The translations under genes were made by a program, and so were the position numbers. A stretch of DNA of 64,000 bases, taken from Peromyscus leucopus. Its lineage: Eukaryota > Chordata > Mammalia > Rodentia > Cricetidae. The stretch lies in contig NC_051073.1 of assembly GCF_004664715.2 (NCBI RefSeq), positions 61,427,379 through 61,491,378 on the forward strand. Reading direction: 5' to 3'. Under the pieces are notes generated by a model. The model made no database searches and was not told where the DNA came from. It saw nothing but the letters and a program-made list of their open reading frames with translations. Numbering within the stretch: position 1 is the first letter of the stretch; every line of letters begins with the position of its first letter. Below, piece after piece: positions 1-12,821 of this stretch.

Positions 1-24
1 ATCTTGCTCTGCTGTCTTCCCTTT

Positions 25-235
25 TCCTTTGAGGCAGGTTCTGTAACTGACCCTGGAGTTAGACTGGTGGCCCTAAGTTCCAAGGATCCTCCTGCCCACA
101 GCTCCCTGTAGCTCTCAGGTTACAGGCGTGTGCGTGGCTGCATCTGGCTTTTCCCACGGCTATGGGACCTGAACCGGGGTTCTCATTCTTGTCCAACAAG
201 TGCTCTTATCCACTGAATCGTCTCTTTAGTTCCCC
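25..235 (-). mobile_element. B4-like SINE remnant
   Basis: On the + strand the first half reads like an antisense B1 (GAGGCAGGTTCTG, then TCCTCCTGCCCACAGCTCC). The second half ends in an antisense tRNA-type head resembling GAACCGGGGTTCTCATTC and CACTGAATCGTCTC. That B1-plus-ID arrangement is characteristic of the B4 family. It is diverged, so the insertion is old. Confidence 0.65.
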
Positions 236-551
236 AAATTGCACCTTCTAATGCTTCCTCTTCAGCTCTTACCTCCTCTGAGCCATGGACTGCTTGTCTG
301 GTGAGACATACAGACTTCTCACAATAATGTTTGTAAGTGCAGAAAAAACCTACATAGGCTTGTACAACAAATAAAATACAGTATCATCTTTTGAAAAATA
401 GGTACTTCTTCATTAACATGACAAATATAAGAGCAACTAATAGCTACTATGATTTGGAAACAGGGATAAACATGAACACATCTCAGGACAGCAACCCTGA
501 TGTGATATGGAAATGTTTATGTTTCTGCTGGTATTAAAAACACTGCTTTAG

Positions 552-732
552 CTGGGTGCTGGTAGTGTATGACTTTAATCACAGCACTCGGGAGGCAGAG
601 GTAGGTAAATTTTGTGAGTTCGAGGCCAGCCTGGTCTACAGAGTAAGTTCCAGGACAGCCAGAGCTACACAGAGAAACACTGTCTCAAAACAAAAACAAA
701 AACAAAAACATAAAACAATCAAACAAAAAACC
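552..732 (+). mobile_element. B1 SINE with target-site duplication
   Basis: A 7SL-derived B1 starts GCTGGGTGCTGG and contains GAGTTCGAGGCCAGCCTGG and the CAGAGAAACACTGTCTC tail, followed by a run of (CAAAAA) units. The 12-bp sequence ACACTGCTTTAG occurs at 540-551 and again at 733-744, a target-site duplication that fixes both ends. Confidence 0.92.
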
Positions 733-925
733 ACACTGCTTTAGTTAATTCTGGGATAGTTTGTTGTCTGTGTTCATAATGGAAAGGAATGCTTCATTTC
801 AGCTACATATTAGTGAAAATAATGGTGCCCCCCCCATCTAAGTATAGTATTGCTGAATTTAAGTCCATGAACTCAGTTTAGAACCTGTCTTCTGTGGTGT
901 ACTTACACCTTGAAAGAGAAAAAAT

Positions 926-1158
926 GAGGTGGAGAGATGGATCGATTGATCGAAAGAACAGCACTAGCTGTTCTTTCAAAAGATCCAGGTTCAATTCCCA
1001 GCACCCACATGGTAACTCACAGCTGTCTGTAACTCCAGTTCCAGGGGATCCAACACCCTCTTTTGACCTCTGTGGACACTGCACACACATATTGCACACA
1101 TATACAGATGCAGGCAAAACAGTCACACACATAAATCACTTTAAAAAGAAAAACAAGT
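926..1158 (+). mobile_element. B2 SINE
   Basis: tRNA-derived head (GGTGGAGAGATGG), B-box-like AGGTTCAATTCCCAGCACC, then the body CAGCTGTCTGTAACTCCAGT and TGACCTCTGTGGACACTGC, ending in A-rich sequence. The head carries an unusually long stem: GAAAGAACAGC (952-962) pairs with GCTGTTCTTTC (967-977). Confidence 0.9.
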
Positions 1159-3615
1159 ATGTTGGTGCATGTGTATGAATGCACATTTGTGTATGTATGC
1201 AGGGGTGTTCAGGGAAAGACAGAATTAAATGACTAAAATTAAATGATTACGAACAAAACAGAGATAAGGAGCGGGGTGGTGGGAATACTTTGACATTGAG
1301 TCAGTGGTGAGATTGCCGCTCCAGGCTTGACCCAGCTGCCACGGAAAATGTCCTGGGTGTGGAGGCTGGGGAGAAAAACAGTCCTTTAAAGTTGTGTCCA
1401 GATTAATTTAGAAGATCCGTGCAGAGCTAAGTGCCTCAGCCTTTGACTTATTTGGTGCTTTTGGACAGGGGTCAGGAGGGCAATGGTGGGGAGTAATGGC
1501 TGTGTGCACAGCCACGTCTAAACAAGGGCTGGAGGACATAGTTCCTGTATGAGCCACATCTCAGCCTCCTTGCAGGCGGTGGGGGTGGGCAGCGAAGCTC
1601 CTCCAGATCTGGGAAGCTTTTGGCAGTCAGTTCAGTTCAGTGACCACTCGGCTCCTATTTTTATAACAGGAGTGGGCCCAGAGTCTCTCCTCTGGCCCTG
1701 TGAGCTGACCACTTGCCCTCCAGGCATGAATAATTGGCTGATGGCTCCCCACTTTACCCACTGTCCTTGGAGAATGACGCTGACTCCTACCACCTTTCTT
1801 GACCCCTGTGGTAGCCCCTGTCTTGGAGATGGTAGGGACAGAGCCATGATCTCTCCCAGTAGGGAGGGGGGTTCTATCCTCATAGAGCAAGCTCCCCATT
1901 TATATGATTATGAGTGTAGACAAGCTGTCCTGGGTACAAATAAGCTTGGATAAATATGTATAGGCTGGAATTTCTAACTCAGAGAAGCTCACTATCCAAT
2001 AAAAAAAAAAAAGACAGATACATCAACACCTGTTTCTTTATGTGTCAAAACAGACTTGGGGTTTAGTTGATAGGTTACAAAGCACATGTTTAAGGTATAC
2101 AATCTGATGGGACCGAGATATGAGGAGACACCTTGAAGCCATCCCTGTGATCAAGGTCATGTGCATTTTTGCCCTCTGAGTGCTCCCCTTCTCTCTTTAC
2201 TCTTGATTAATGTCTGCTGTGGCCTGAACTGCCCTAGGCGTAGCTGCTGTGTCTGGGAGTTCCCAGGGAAGAGGGAACATCCGAACTCAGGAGTGATGGA
2301 GAGGCCTTAATAAGAAAGCTGGGAGTGTTGGGTAATTCAGACATGATTTAACTATCCCACGATATTGGAAGATGAACCACGTCTGCCTCGGCCCGGTGCC
2401 CTCTGGCCTGTAACTAATGGACCCATATAGTACTGCAGTCACAGAACACAGGCCCAGTGGCTGGCACAGATTAGCCTGGGACAGATAATTGTTCTCCATA
2501 CAGCTTTGTTTCTAGCCATATCTGCCTCTGGCTATAGTGGGCCCCATGTGAGGAAAATGTACACCATATAACTGTAGCCTGTTACCAAAGAGAAGGGGTG
2601 GACCTCTTCTGGAGGTGGGCTGTGTGGAACCAAAGGTCAGTAACCAGACTCAATGCCTCTGGAGGAGGAAAGGGTAAACACTTTCCAGTGGAGGGTCTTC
2701 CAGAGGCACTGTGTCCTAGGAGCCTTGGGTAACATTTAACAGGTTAGATCTGAAAGGAATCTTAAATCAAAAAGCCTACCTCCTACACACAGTGGGAAGC
2801 CTCAGTCTTGTGTAATGATGGCCACTGTCCTCACGATGCCCACTTAGAAGTTGATGACTCCAAGAAGCATCAGAAAAAACCTGACATCATTTCACTACCT
2901 GCCTTCCGATCTGGGGAGGTCCTCCTCTTCCCATCTTTACAGGAAGGGAACTTGTTCAGGTGAGTCCCTGATAAAATGATTAAATGATTGGGAAACCATA
3001 GCTACTCGTTCCTGAATAAAGATGGCTGTCCTGATGCCTTTCCAGTCAGCCTGGTTTCTCTGCCCACCCACCACTATTCTAAGAAAGTGGATGTTTGTAT
3101 TTTTTTAGGATAATTTGCAAACAGCAGAAGTGACCTAATGGGGCTTCATAGTATTGGAACCAGAAGATTACTGCTTTGCCTAGCATGTTCCACTTGTTTC
3201 CTATATAAACATGTACTTTGGAAGTGTGCAAAATAAGACAAGACCTCCATCCCTCCCATAGCCCTGATTGTCATATACTTGATTATACATTTACTTATTT
3301 ATTATGATGAAATTCCATTCACATTTATGGTGCTGTATCAGTACAGAAATGGAGGTGTGGTGATTGACACTTAGGATCTGCCCTGTCCTGGGGTGCCAGT
3401 GGCCAATTGTGACACTTTATGCATATCTTTAACATCCTAACCTGCAATTATAAATGCAGAATTAGGACTGATTTAGTGCTATTTGCCTTATTCCGTCCAT
3501 GTTGCAGTATTACCATGCTCAATATACTCCCTTAACAAAAACATCTTTTAAGGAGTGATAAAGTGATGTGGTTTACAGTTGTGGTAGCTGTGTCAGTGGA
3601 GGTGGCTGAGATAAA

Positions 3616-3739
3616 TGCTTTTTTTTTTAATTTGGTTGTTTATTTGAGACAGGGTTTCTTTGTGTAACAGCCCTGGCTGTCCTGGAACTAGCTCTATAGA
3701 CCAGGCTGGCCTCGAACTCCCAGAGATTCACCGACTGCT
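3616..3739 (-). mobile_element. B1 SINE, 5'-shortened
   Basis: Poly-T then GAGACAGGGTTTCTTTGTG, CCTGGAACTAGCTC and CAGGCTGGCCTCGAACTC mark an antisense B1. It stops early, lacking the usual GTGCTGGGATTAAAG head. The flanks GCTGAGATAAA (3605-3615) and GCCGAGATAAA (3740-3750) form an imperfect target duplication. Confidence 0.88.
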
Positions 3740-4214
3740 GCCGAGATAAACAGTTTTAAGGAGACCCATCAAAATCTCTAAGTTTGCTAAAGTCCACACT
3801 CCAATTCCTGACCCTTTTTCCCTGAGATTGGCCACCCTGGATAATATGGAAGCCCCTTTATAGTGAAACAGTTCTAAAATACCCCTTGCTGTCTTGTTCT
3901 CCGTGCGCCTCTTCTGTCCGCAGGAGGTGCTCTGATGGGATTCTCGCTTTGGGGATTGTGGGACGGAACAAACTTTTCTCAGTAGACAATCTCCTAAGCA
4001 TCTTTCTGCTTTAGCAAGCCAAGCTGCTGCCCAGGGGTTTTAATGGATATAATGGGGATGCATGTGGAGATGCCCGGCCACTGAGCACCTCCCGCTTCCC
4101 TGGGCTGGCTTCCTTTCTTCCCTCCGCATGACTGACGTCCTGGTTCAGTCTTCAGCCACTGCTGCCCGCTGGGACTGTGCCTGTGTCTTGGATGCTCTCT
4201 TACTGTCCTCATTT

Positions 4215-4583
4215 GTGTTTCTAGGGCTGTGATGAAACACTTTCCGAAAGAACTTGGGGGCTTCAGGGTTTGTTTCATTTATGCTACTAAGACAGAGTCC
4301 GTCACTGAGGGAAGTCGGAACACAAGCTCAAGGCAGGGACCTGGAGGCAAGAACCAAAGCAGAAGCCATAGAGGAGTGCTGCTTACTGGCTTGCCTAGCT
4401 GCCTGCCTTGTACAACTCAGGACCACCACCCGTAGTGGGCTGGGCCCTCCTCCATCAATAACCAGTCAAGAAAATGCTCCACAGACGTGTCCACAGGCCA
4501 GCTGGATGAAGGCAGTTTCTCAATTGAGAGTCTGCGTGTGTCTAGGATCGTGTCAGGTTGACGGAAACCAGCGCACTGACGTG
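4215..4583 (+). mobile_element. Rodent interspersed repeat, probably L1 (Lx-type) 3' end
   Basis: The order of segments (TGTGATGAAACACTTTCC, TTTGTTTCATTTATGC, AGCAGAAGCCATAGAGGAG, GGGCTGGGCCCTCCTCCATC, TTTCTCAATTGAGAG, TGTCAGGTTGACGGAAACC) matches a very common rodent repeat I know by sight. I believe it is an L1/Lx 3' end but am not certain of the family name. It carries no coding frame. Confidence 0.6.
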
Positions 4584-4969
4584 TGGGCTTGCTTCAAATG
4601 ATTTTCAATAACTTCCAATGAAACAAAATTAAGAGTTGATGTTTGAGAGAAGTTAGGAATTAGGACAGACTTGTGGGGTTCTTAAAAGTAAGCAGGTTGT
4701 GCGGTAGTCTGGGGTAAGGAAAGGAGGTCGAACTGAGGTCATACCTGCTGGGTTGGATGGGAAGGGGGGGCCTCCACAGGAAAGGGTCTCTGAAAACACT
4801 ACCTATCCTTGAAGTAGTCCCCCTTCAAGGACTTCAAGGACCCTTGAAGTAGTAGAGGAAAGTGGTTAGTCCCAGTGTCCCAGGGGAGCCTGTCAATCCT
4901 CTTAGCACCGTTTATGTCTGATCCGATACACTCTGCTTTGTATCATAGCTAGGAGTTTGTGTATCTTTA

Positions 4970-5159
4970 TTTTTATCTTATGATTTTATTTTGTGTATGG
5001 CTATTTTGCCTGCCTGTACGTCTGTGTGCCATGTGTGTCTCTCTAACTCATAGAGTACAAAAGAGGGTATTGGATCACCTGGAGCTGGAGCTGTGCTAGA
5101 TTGGATCCTCTGAAAGAGCATCCAATGCTCTTAACCACTGAGCCATCTCTCCAGCCCCA
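4970..5159 (-). mobile_element. B3/B2-family SINE
   Basis: Antisense tRNA-type head at the right end (TCTTAACCACTGAGCCATCTC, followed by TCCAGCCCC), preceded by TTGGATCACCTGGAGCTG and, further left, TTTTGTGTATGGCTATTTTG. This body is typical of the B3 subfamily. Confidence 0.85.
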
Positions 5160-5734
5160 TGTCTTATTCCATTGTAAACAAGGGGGGGGGTCAGAAATAC
5201 CTTCCTACAATCTATCCAGGATATACATGCATGCATTTTATATTCTTAGAAGTCTTTAGAAATAAAGCAATATCGCTTTCATGTTAATCACTCTGAGAAA
5301 AGATGTATGGGGCACCAATGGGTGAAGGACCTCACAGTAGGCAGCAGGGCACTGGGGAAGGGCTGGGTGCATTTGTGGTTTTGAGAATTGTTTGCCTGTT
5401 AGCCACACTAGCATTTCAAGCCATCCCAGGATGCCCCGTAGCTGGGCAGAGTCTTCCCTGCTGTTTCCTGCTTTTTCCCTCCAACATAAAAGCGGTCCTG
5501 ATCACTCTCTAGAACCCAAAGTGGCTTGGCGTGGCCAGAATCAGTATGGTCAGTCATAGAGAAACCCCACTCCCTCTCCTTCTGTCCTGCACATGGGCCC
5601 ATTGTCTCTCCTTGTCCCCTGACCTCCAGCCCCGTGTCCTGGAAGTCAGCAGTAAGCCTGACTCCACGGTCATTTGTCAAAGTGAAGTGCTTTTGTAGTA
5701 ATCACAATACCAATGCGTGACATGTGTTTGACCG

Positions 5735-5860
5735 TCACTTCTGAAAGTGTTCTCACACCCACGAGCTCAGAGGCTTTCTGGTTCAGCCCTTCCTTTTACA
5801 TAGAAAATTTGGACCAGAGCAGAGACCCACCCAAAGTCTCGCAGTCAGTGGTTCATCATT
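5735..5860 (+). repeat. MIR-like relic
   Basis: Contains CCTTCCTTTTACATAGAAAA, CAGAGCAGAGACCCACC and CAAAGTCTCGCAGTCAGTGG, which line up with the MIR core (cattttacagatgaggaaac, then ggtcacacagc). Old and diverged. Confidence 0.45.
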
Positions 5861-6037
5861 GGGCTACCATTTGCTTCGTGTGGTAGAGCAAGCAGGCGTA
5901 AGCCTCAGCCCTGCTCTGTAGAGAAGCCAAGGGATGGTGATAAGGAGAGTTTTGCCTGGGATAGAGAGAGGTAGGCAGTGCCAGAAAAGAGCATTTTTCT
6001 CTGAAGCCAGTGCTGCCCCTACCCACATACATGATGC

Positions 6038-6057
6038 GTGCACGCGCACGCACGCAC

Positions 6058-6140
<83 letters not shown>
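6038..6140. repeat. Compound (CA)n/(GA)n microsatellite
   Basis: An interrupted CA/CG-rich start changes sharply at about 6088 to a GA run of about 50 bases. Frames on both strands stay open across it only because of the repeat. Confidence 0.98.
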
Positions 6141-6146
<6 letters not shown>

Positions 6147-7316
6147 GGGAGAGAGAGGGAGAGAGGAATGCATGTACGTACTGGCAAACACTCATATCTC
6201 CATACCCATACACAGCTGTCTTTTAGAGACTTCTTGCCGTACCTGAGAGACAGCAACGTGTGCCTGCACCCTACAGGGAGACTCAAGGCCTAAGGACACG
6301 GGCTACCTTCCATATGCTCTTTACCACTTCTGTGCTAAAGGACCCAGCCCTGGCCGGGCTGCCGGAAGGCTGTGCCAAGTCTCCGTGTGATTTATTTGTC
6401 TCTGCCTATTTTGTCGGGAGGGAGACTTCGAAAAGAGCTGCAACCTTCCGTGAGGCCAAGAGGGCAAGGTCTTTACTGGGCACTTTGTCATTTCCTGCTT
6501 TCTTTGGAGAAAGGTTCTGGTGCCCACTTGTTCCTGGCCTCCCCCTCGTCCTCCCTAGAACTAAACCGTCCAGCCTCTTCACCTCTTGTTGACTGCTCTC
6601 AGGGCAAGGAAGTGTGTCTGTACCCCGCCCCCGATGACACAGAACACAGTGTTCTGAATTATTTCCAGCCTGCCGGCCCTGGGAATTTGTACTTACTTTT
6701 TCTCATTTCCTCCTCTTGCACATTAGAAACATTAGATCCCGAAAATAATCCAAGTCATCGTGTTCTGCAGGCTGTATGTGGAAGTGCTTCCCCAAAGCTG
6801 TTTTTCTCCACTCACTTCCTTTTTCCTTCTCCTTTCTTCCTGCTCTCGTATTTCAGCTCTAATTTGTATCCTGGATGGAGCATTCTTCTTGGGAGTGTGG
6901 GTGAGCAGCATCGAGGGAGGGTTGCGAGCAATGTTTAGGGTCTGAGGGTCTTTGGCTCTCCACTAGGATCCTGTCACAGGCTGGAGGGCATAAATGCCCT
7001 CTTCTGTGCTGTGTGTCCCCATCCAAGAGAGGGTGTATGTCCGGGAGGGGGCACAGAACAGCACCTAAGAAACATTTGTTGGCTAGCTAATTTATAGTCA
7101 CCCAATGCCTGCTACATTCCATGCACCCTACTGTGCTCTGAGGAGCAGATTCCTCTTTCCCCAGGATTGGATGGAACATTGATGCAGTTCTTCAGACCTT
7201 ATAAGAAAGGGGTGGTTTCCATACAGTAACCACTCCAGTGGGGGGTACTTGAGTGCATTAAGTTACCAAGGTACTTGTTCTTACTGGGACAGGTAGGATT
7301 AGGAGGTCAGTGGGTC

Positions 7317-7343
7317 AGAGGGAGAGGGGGAGGGGGAAGTGGA

Positions 7344-7378
<35 letters not shown>

Positions 7379-7380
7379 AG
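7317..7380. repeat. GA-rich simple repeat
   Basis: GGGAGAGGGGGAGG-type purine run passing into uninterrupted GA dinucleotides. Confidence 0.95.
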
Positions 7381-7467
7381 CGCAGGTGGTAGACTGAGTG
7401 GAAAAGAAAGTATGTTAGCTCTACTCCAGTCTTAGAAGTAGAGGAATAGCTAGGGTACTCTCCTCCC

Positions 7468-7570
7468 TTCTTTTTTTGAAGACAGAATCTTGTTGTGTAG
7501 CTCAGGCTGGCCTCAGACTCAGAATCTTCTAGCCTGTGCCTCTTGAGTGTTAGATTACAGGCATGCATTG
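7468..7570 (-). mobile_element. B1 SINE, partial and diverged
   Basis: T-run, then GAAGACAGAATCTTGTTGTG, GCTCAGGCTGGCCTCAGAC and GTGTTAGATTACAGGCATGC, an antisense B1 head and body. Confidence 0.85.
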
Positions 7571-7591
7571 TCAGTGTGGAGTTGGGTCCCC

Positions 7592-7821
7592 CCCCTTCTT
7601 TTTTTTCTTTTTCTTTTCTCTCTCTTTTTTGTTTTTGTTTTTGTTTTTGTTTTTTTGTTTTTTTTTTGTTTTTTGTTTTTCGAGGCAGGGTTTCTCTGTG
7701 TAGCTTTATGCCTTTCCTGGACCTTGCTCTGTAGCCCAGGCTGGCCTAGAATTCGCAGAGATCCACCTGCCTCTGCCTCTCAAGCGCTGGGATTAAAGAC
7801 ATGCACCACCTCTGCCCAGCT
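7592..7821 (-). mobile_element. B1 SINE with long T/GTTTT tail
   Basis: About 80 bases of T and GTTTTT units precede CGAGGCAGGGTTTCTCTGTG, CCTGGACCTTGCTCTGTAG and GCTGGGATTAAAGACATGC. The 10-mer TTGGGTCCCC flanks it at 7582-7591 and 7822-7831. It lies about 20 bases right of another B1 in the same orientation. Confidence 0.92.
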
Positions 7822-9011
7822 TTGGGTCCCCTTTTTAAGAGCTGAGAACTGTCTGGTATAATTTATAAACTAAAATGAAGTGTCTGTTTTGGGTGGGGAG
7901 GTTTCTTTCCAGGAATTTCACTTTGAACCATCCACTTTCCTTCTGTTTTTTTTTTCTACCACAACTCTCACCCCCTACTTCCTTCTTTCCCATTTCCTGT
8001 CCCTGCAGGTGCGCGTCCTTAGCACAGGCCTCCCCACCCTGTTTATAAATGTTTCTCTAATGATCGTGACCCTTCTTCCCTCTGCAGCCCTGCTTCCTTC
8101 CGTCCAGAACAGAGAAGGGTCTGCATGTGTGACTCGGGCCTCCAGCAGAAGGTGGAGAGCACAGGTCACAGAAGCCAGCCAAGGCTCCTAGAGACAACAC
8201 GAAGTTTGGAATTGGGGAAGCCTTCTGAAGCTTCCGTCCAGTAGTCCCAGCCCTGTCTCCGCTATGCCCCCAAGCCAGTCTCATTCTGCTCCGTTCGAGC
8301 AGCCCTTCGGTGACTGGGTCGGTCCTCATAGTCCTTCCCCATCCCCTTGATGCCAAACACAGTCTCTTGAGTTCTTTCGCTCTGTTTTCAACGATGTGGG
8401 CCTTGGCCCTCAGTATGACCTTCCTGATGCCAGCTTTTCAAATAGGAGAAGAGGGAGGAGTCTACAACCCTGGGTCCCACTTACACGGGCAAGGAAAAGA
8501 TTTTGTGTGCAGTGGTAGGAGGTGAAGTCGCTTCTTGTAGTTCAACCTGGAAATCCTGGGCCAGAGGAGGGTGGTACGTCACTCAGAGAGCCTCATACAT
8601 AGACACAGAAAGCTGTCTTCTCTCGTATAATTACAGGGATGAAGTTCCAGTTTGGGTGTGTTGGGTTAGCAGATTGCTGGTGTCCAGATCAACAATGGTC
8701 TCCGTTTCTCAAGGAGAAGCCCACTTCAGGGGCATGTATTGTTCCAGCCTCATCTCTGGGTCCCATTGATCTTCCCAAGCACAGTGGAAATTACATCATC
8801 TTATCTTGAAGGGAATAATAAAACCCACTACCACCTGTAGAAGGAGCATCACACTGTGATCAGCTCCTTCTGCAAAGGTGTATCAGTTCCACGGAGAACT
8901 ACCTCTACTTGGAACCCCTGATGGCTTCTCCCTTCATGATCCCAGTCCATGTTCCTCAAGATATCCCACTGTGGTGCTCCTTTGCTAACCCTAGCCCCTC
9001 CTTAGTAAACT

Positions 9012-9122
<111 letters not shown>

Positions 9123-12100
9123 AAGAGAAATCATGACCTTTTCGTGTGGTGAGGGAAAGGGGGGTGGTGTTTTCTGCATGCTGATCAGGTTGGCTAATTG
9201 ATCCCATCACAAGATATTTGTCCCACCTGAAAGCTCCCTGGGAGGCTGACTTTACCATGAGTATCCAGAGGAGGCTAAAAACTCCCCATTGACCCTGTCT
9301 GTCCCATCTGGTCTTGGAGTTATGTGCTCACCGGCCTCATTTCTCAGGTACACTGCAATGTCTGCAGGTCACAGTCCGCTTTTTTGATAATTCTGGGTTC
9401 CCAGGAGGCCCATCCTGGCCTCTCTGGGCTGTCTGTCAGAATCAAACCTTTTAAACACTCACTCTGGGCTGGCACAAGAGCACCACCTACTGCTGAGCTT
9501 TCCCGGGTCCTTGTTCAGGTCCTTGCTGTTTGGAACTGGAGTTGTTATGAGTTTCATCTCGCAGGGGAGAGTTTGTAGCAGAACCCAGCATGGTCCTTCT
9601 ATAAGAACCCAGGGGAGGGCAGGTGGAGAGACAGAGAGGGTATGAAAGGGAGGAAAAACCCTGGAGACAAGGAAAGAAAGTGAAACCAAGTGATGAGCCA
9701 GCGTCAGAGAGGAACGAAGGTCATGACAAGGCTGTCAGCATGATGACTGACAGGGAAGTGTCGGCAAATCCCTGTTATTTTGGAAGGAGGATTGATAACT
9801 AAATGAAATCCAAAGAAGTTTCTTCTAAGGCGCGGAAAAGTGGAGGAGGTGGTGAAGAGTTCTAAGGCATGAGTGTGCATTAGGGGGTCTTGGCGTTCTA
9901 GCTCTACCCCTAAGAACTGCAGGTTCTTTCTAAACATCACACCTGGCCGCTCACCTTCATCCTGTGAGGAGTGGGTAGACTCTCCTCTGTTCAGGAAGTT
10001 GCTTTTCAGCTCTGCAGTATGCTTTGTCAGGTGGGGTCTGGAAGCCAAGCCCCTCCTCACACATGAACCTGCCTGAGCCTGCCTTCCTGTGTGTTTCTTC
10101 CAGAACCCATTTTAAAGCTGCTGAGGCTTACAGGGGGCACAGGGTGTCTGGTCCTTTTCCTCAGTTCTTTAAGGTCAAGCCTACCTAGCCCAGATCCCTT
10201 CGATACAGTGCCCATCTCTCCCACAGCAGGGCTCCCAGATGTGGGGGCTGCCTTCTGCTCAGCCCCCAGTGGAGTCCTGTTCCCAGATGTGCAGATGATT
10301 GGCACAGCTGATTTTAGGATGCGTAGGAGGGACTGGATGAGAACATCAACCAGACACTCCATTTTTACAGTAAAAATAATAGTCCCCATTTTCTGAGTGT
10401 ATCCTGTGTGCCAGGAACAGCCATTAGTTCATCTAAATTAACTTGCCAAGGGGCCAGATCTCGGTGGATGCCTAAATTTAGCTCTGGGATAAAGTTGGGC
10501 ACGATTTTCTCAGCTTGTTAAATAGGATCTGACCTCTTCATTTCTACATTTTGGGAAGTGGGTGAAATACGTTCCCTTACTCTGTCCCTGAAAATATTTT
10601 ATCAGTATTTGTGGTTTACATGGAAAGAATTTGGCCATTCAGAGTCAATATCCCGGGGCCGCCTGGGCTGCTGCCTGGGCTGCCGCCGGGCTTGGCTGGT
10701 TCTCTACTTCTCATCTGCTCGACTTGCTGGCTGCTGGGTGACCATTCCATCCTCACAGGAGGGCCATGCATGCCTTGCCGGTGCCCCAGGGGATTCAGTC
10801 CATCCAGGCACACAGGTCGGAAATGAAATGCAAAAAGGCAAAACTCTGTTTACTGCCTGAAAATATTTATATGCATAAAAGAATGATTAAAAAAATGGTG
10901 AAACTTTTCCCCCTTGTCCTTAGGGTGAGTAGGATGAGAGTGAGGGGAAAGGCCTTTTGAGGCAGAGTGGGAGCCTGGGCCCCTCCAGACAGAGCTGGGC
11001 TGCAGTGCATCTGTCGAGAACAGGGTGTGATTTTAGCATGAGGTTTTGCAGCCTGGGCTCCTCTAATCAGAAAGCAACTGCATTCTGTGACTGTGGGTTT
11101 ATTCCGTCTGAGCCAAGGGAGTGGGAGGCAGCTGGCACACATTCCGAATCTGCTCCTTCCGCACGTCATCCCCTTTACCGGCTCTGCCCTAGACATAGCA
11201 GGGTTTGTGAGAGGAAGGTGGAGAGGGGAAGGAATCTGGGGAAGTGGAGACAGAGACTGAGTTGGTGAGACGTCTAAAATGCATGAAATGCCTTTGTATT
11301 TAAGGTGGAGGTTAGCTCAGAGACCCTCCCCAGTCAGAGGGAGAGCAAAGCTGACTGTGTCCCTTCCATTCAGTTGTCCCCTTTGCTAGGAAAGTCCCAG
11401 AGCCGTGCCTTGTGTGTTTGCCCATTTAGGACCCTGTTTTAGCTCCCCAGGCCCTTGTTCAAGTGGTTATTCCCATCCTGATGCCCTTCCCTTGTATACC
11501 TTTTTCAGCCGACCAAACCCTAGCATCTTTCAAGTGTTAGGTTTTACCACCTTCCAAAAGCTGTCTAGGCTCTGCCCCGCCCCTTCTCCTGCCAAATTGG
11601 ACCAAAGGCTCCTGTGCCATCAGCCTATAGTATATAACTCGTTAAAGTGCTTCTCACATTAGAGAAGGACTTTAACAGAATAGTGAATATGTCTGTATCC
11701 CTGCTAGTCGGTGACCTTGGTGTTCCATCCCAGTCTCTAATCCAGTGTCTGGGACTCAGTGAAAAATTAACAGGTGAATGAAATATCCTATCACATATGG
11801 TGACCATGTGTTTGGTTGGTTGCTCGTCCTTTTGGCTGTTAAAAAAAAAAAGGAAGAAAACTAGACTGAAAAGGGATTAAATATCAAGGAATTATATTAT
11901 TTCTCCATTTTAAATAGATGTGCAGAAGCTAAGCTTTAGGAGAGATAGATGAAGTCTGTCATCAAGAGCCCAGGAGCTTGCTATCTCAGTGTTCTCCTCA
12001 GAGCTTCATCCATGTCTCCCCTGTGGTTCTAAGAAGGAAGCCAACGGTCAGAGCAACAGGCTCCATTTGTCTCGTCCAGAGGCAGGTGGGATGGGAAAGG

Positions 12101-12729
12101 GGAAAGGAAGGAAGGAAGGAAGGTGGCGTGTTCAGATAGACACCGGCTCCTCTCTCCAGGATCCCCAAGCAAATCTCTCCTCAGGTTCGTTGGTTTTTAC
12201 TGGCTAGGATCTGCTCATCCCTGAGCCAGTGAATAAGGAGAAAGAAAATTAGCATGATTACTTCCAACAAACCATCTAGTATGGAGTGGATGCTGGAGAG
12301 CATCGATGTCCAACATGATTCTCTAGGAGGAACTTTCTCAGGTCCAGTCATCTCACACCTTTCTCTCTTCCCTCTGGAACTGTAACAGTGCCTGTCTGAA
12401 CACACGCTATCCAGTAGTTAGATTTTAGTTAAAAGGGAATACAGTTCTAAGCTCACAGCGCTTGCTACATGTCAGGTGTTCGGTAGGTCCACGTATTTGT
12501 GGCAACCCTGCTGGACAGTCAGATGCAGAGCCTGTCATCACGGGAGCGTTTGGGGGGACAGCTCAGCTGTGCCTCACATCTCTTCTGCTCTCCTGTTTGC
12601 TCACTTTTCTCTCTCTGAGACAGTATGCTACTTCCTATTTATTTGTTTCCGCATTCATTAATCCTGTTTCCTGATGTTAAATCCACACAAAAAAGGTCTT
12701 ACATTCTTAATTCTAGAATGTTCGTGTAA

Positions 12730-12821
12730 TTTTTTTTTTCTGGTGCCGGGAATCAAATTCAAGGTCTTGGGGATGCTAGGCAAGCACTTTACCATTGAGT
12801 CAATCTCTTACCCACATGGTT
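12730..12821 (-). mobile_element. ID/B4-type SINE head
   Basis: T-run, then GTGCCGGGAATCAAATTCAA, GGATGCTAGGCAAGCAC and TTACCATTGAGTCAATCTC, an antisense tRNA-Ala-like ID head. Confidence 0.7.

Noticed and set aside
5856..6286. Open frames of 62-140 codons on both strands across the CA/GA tract
   Set aside because: Dinucleotide repeats cannot create stops in these frames. The translations are Ser-Leu, Cys-Val, Thr-His or Arg-Glu runs with no domain.
6372..6938. 188-codon + strand open frame, the longest in the window
   Set aside because: It lies inside a kalirin intron, matches no protein I know, has low-complexity Ser/Phe-rich content and no supporting start or splice signals. One such frame is expected by chance in 64 kb.
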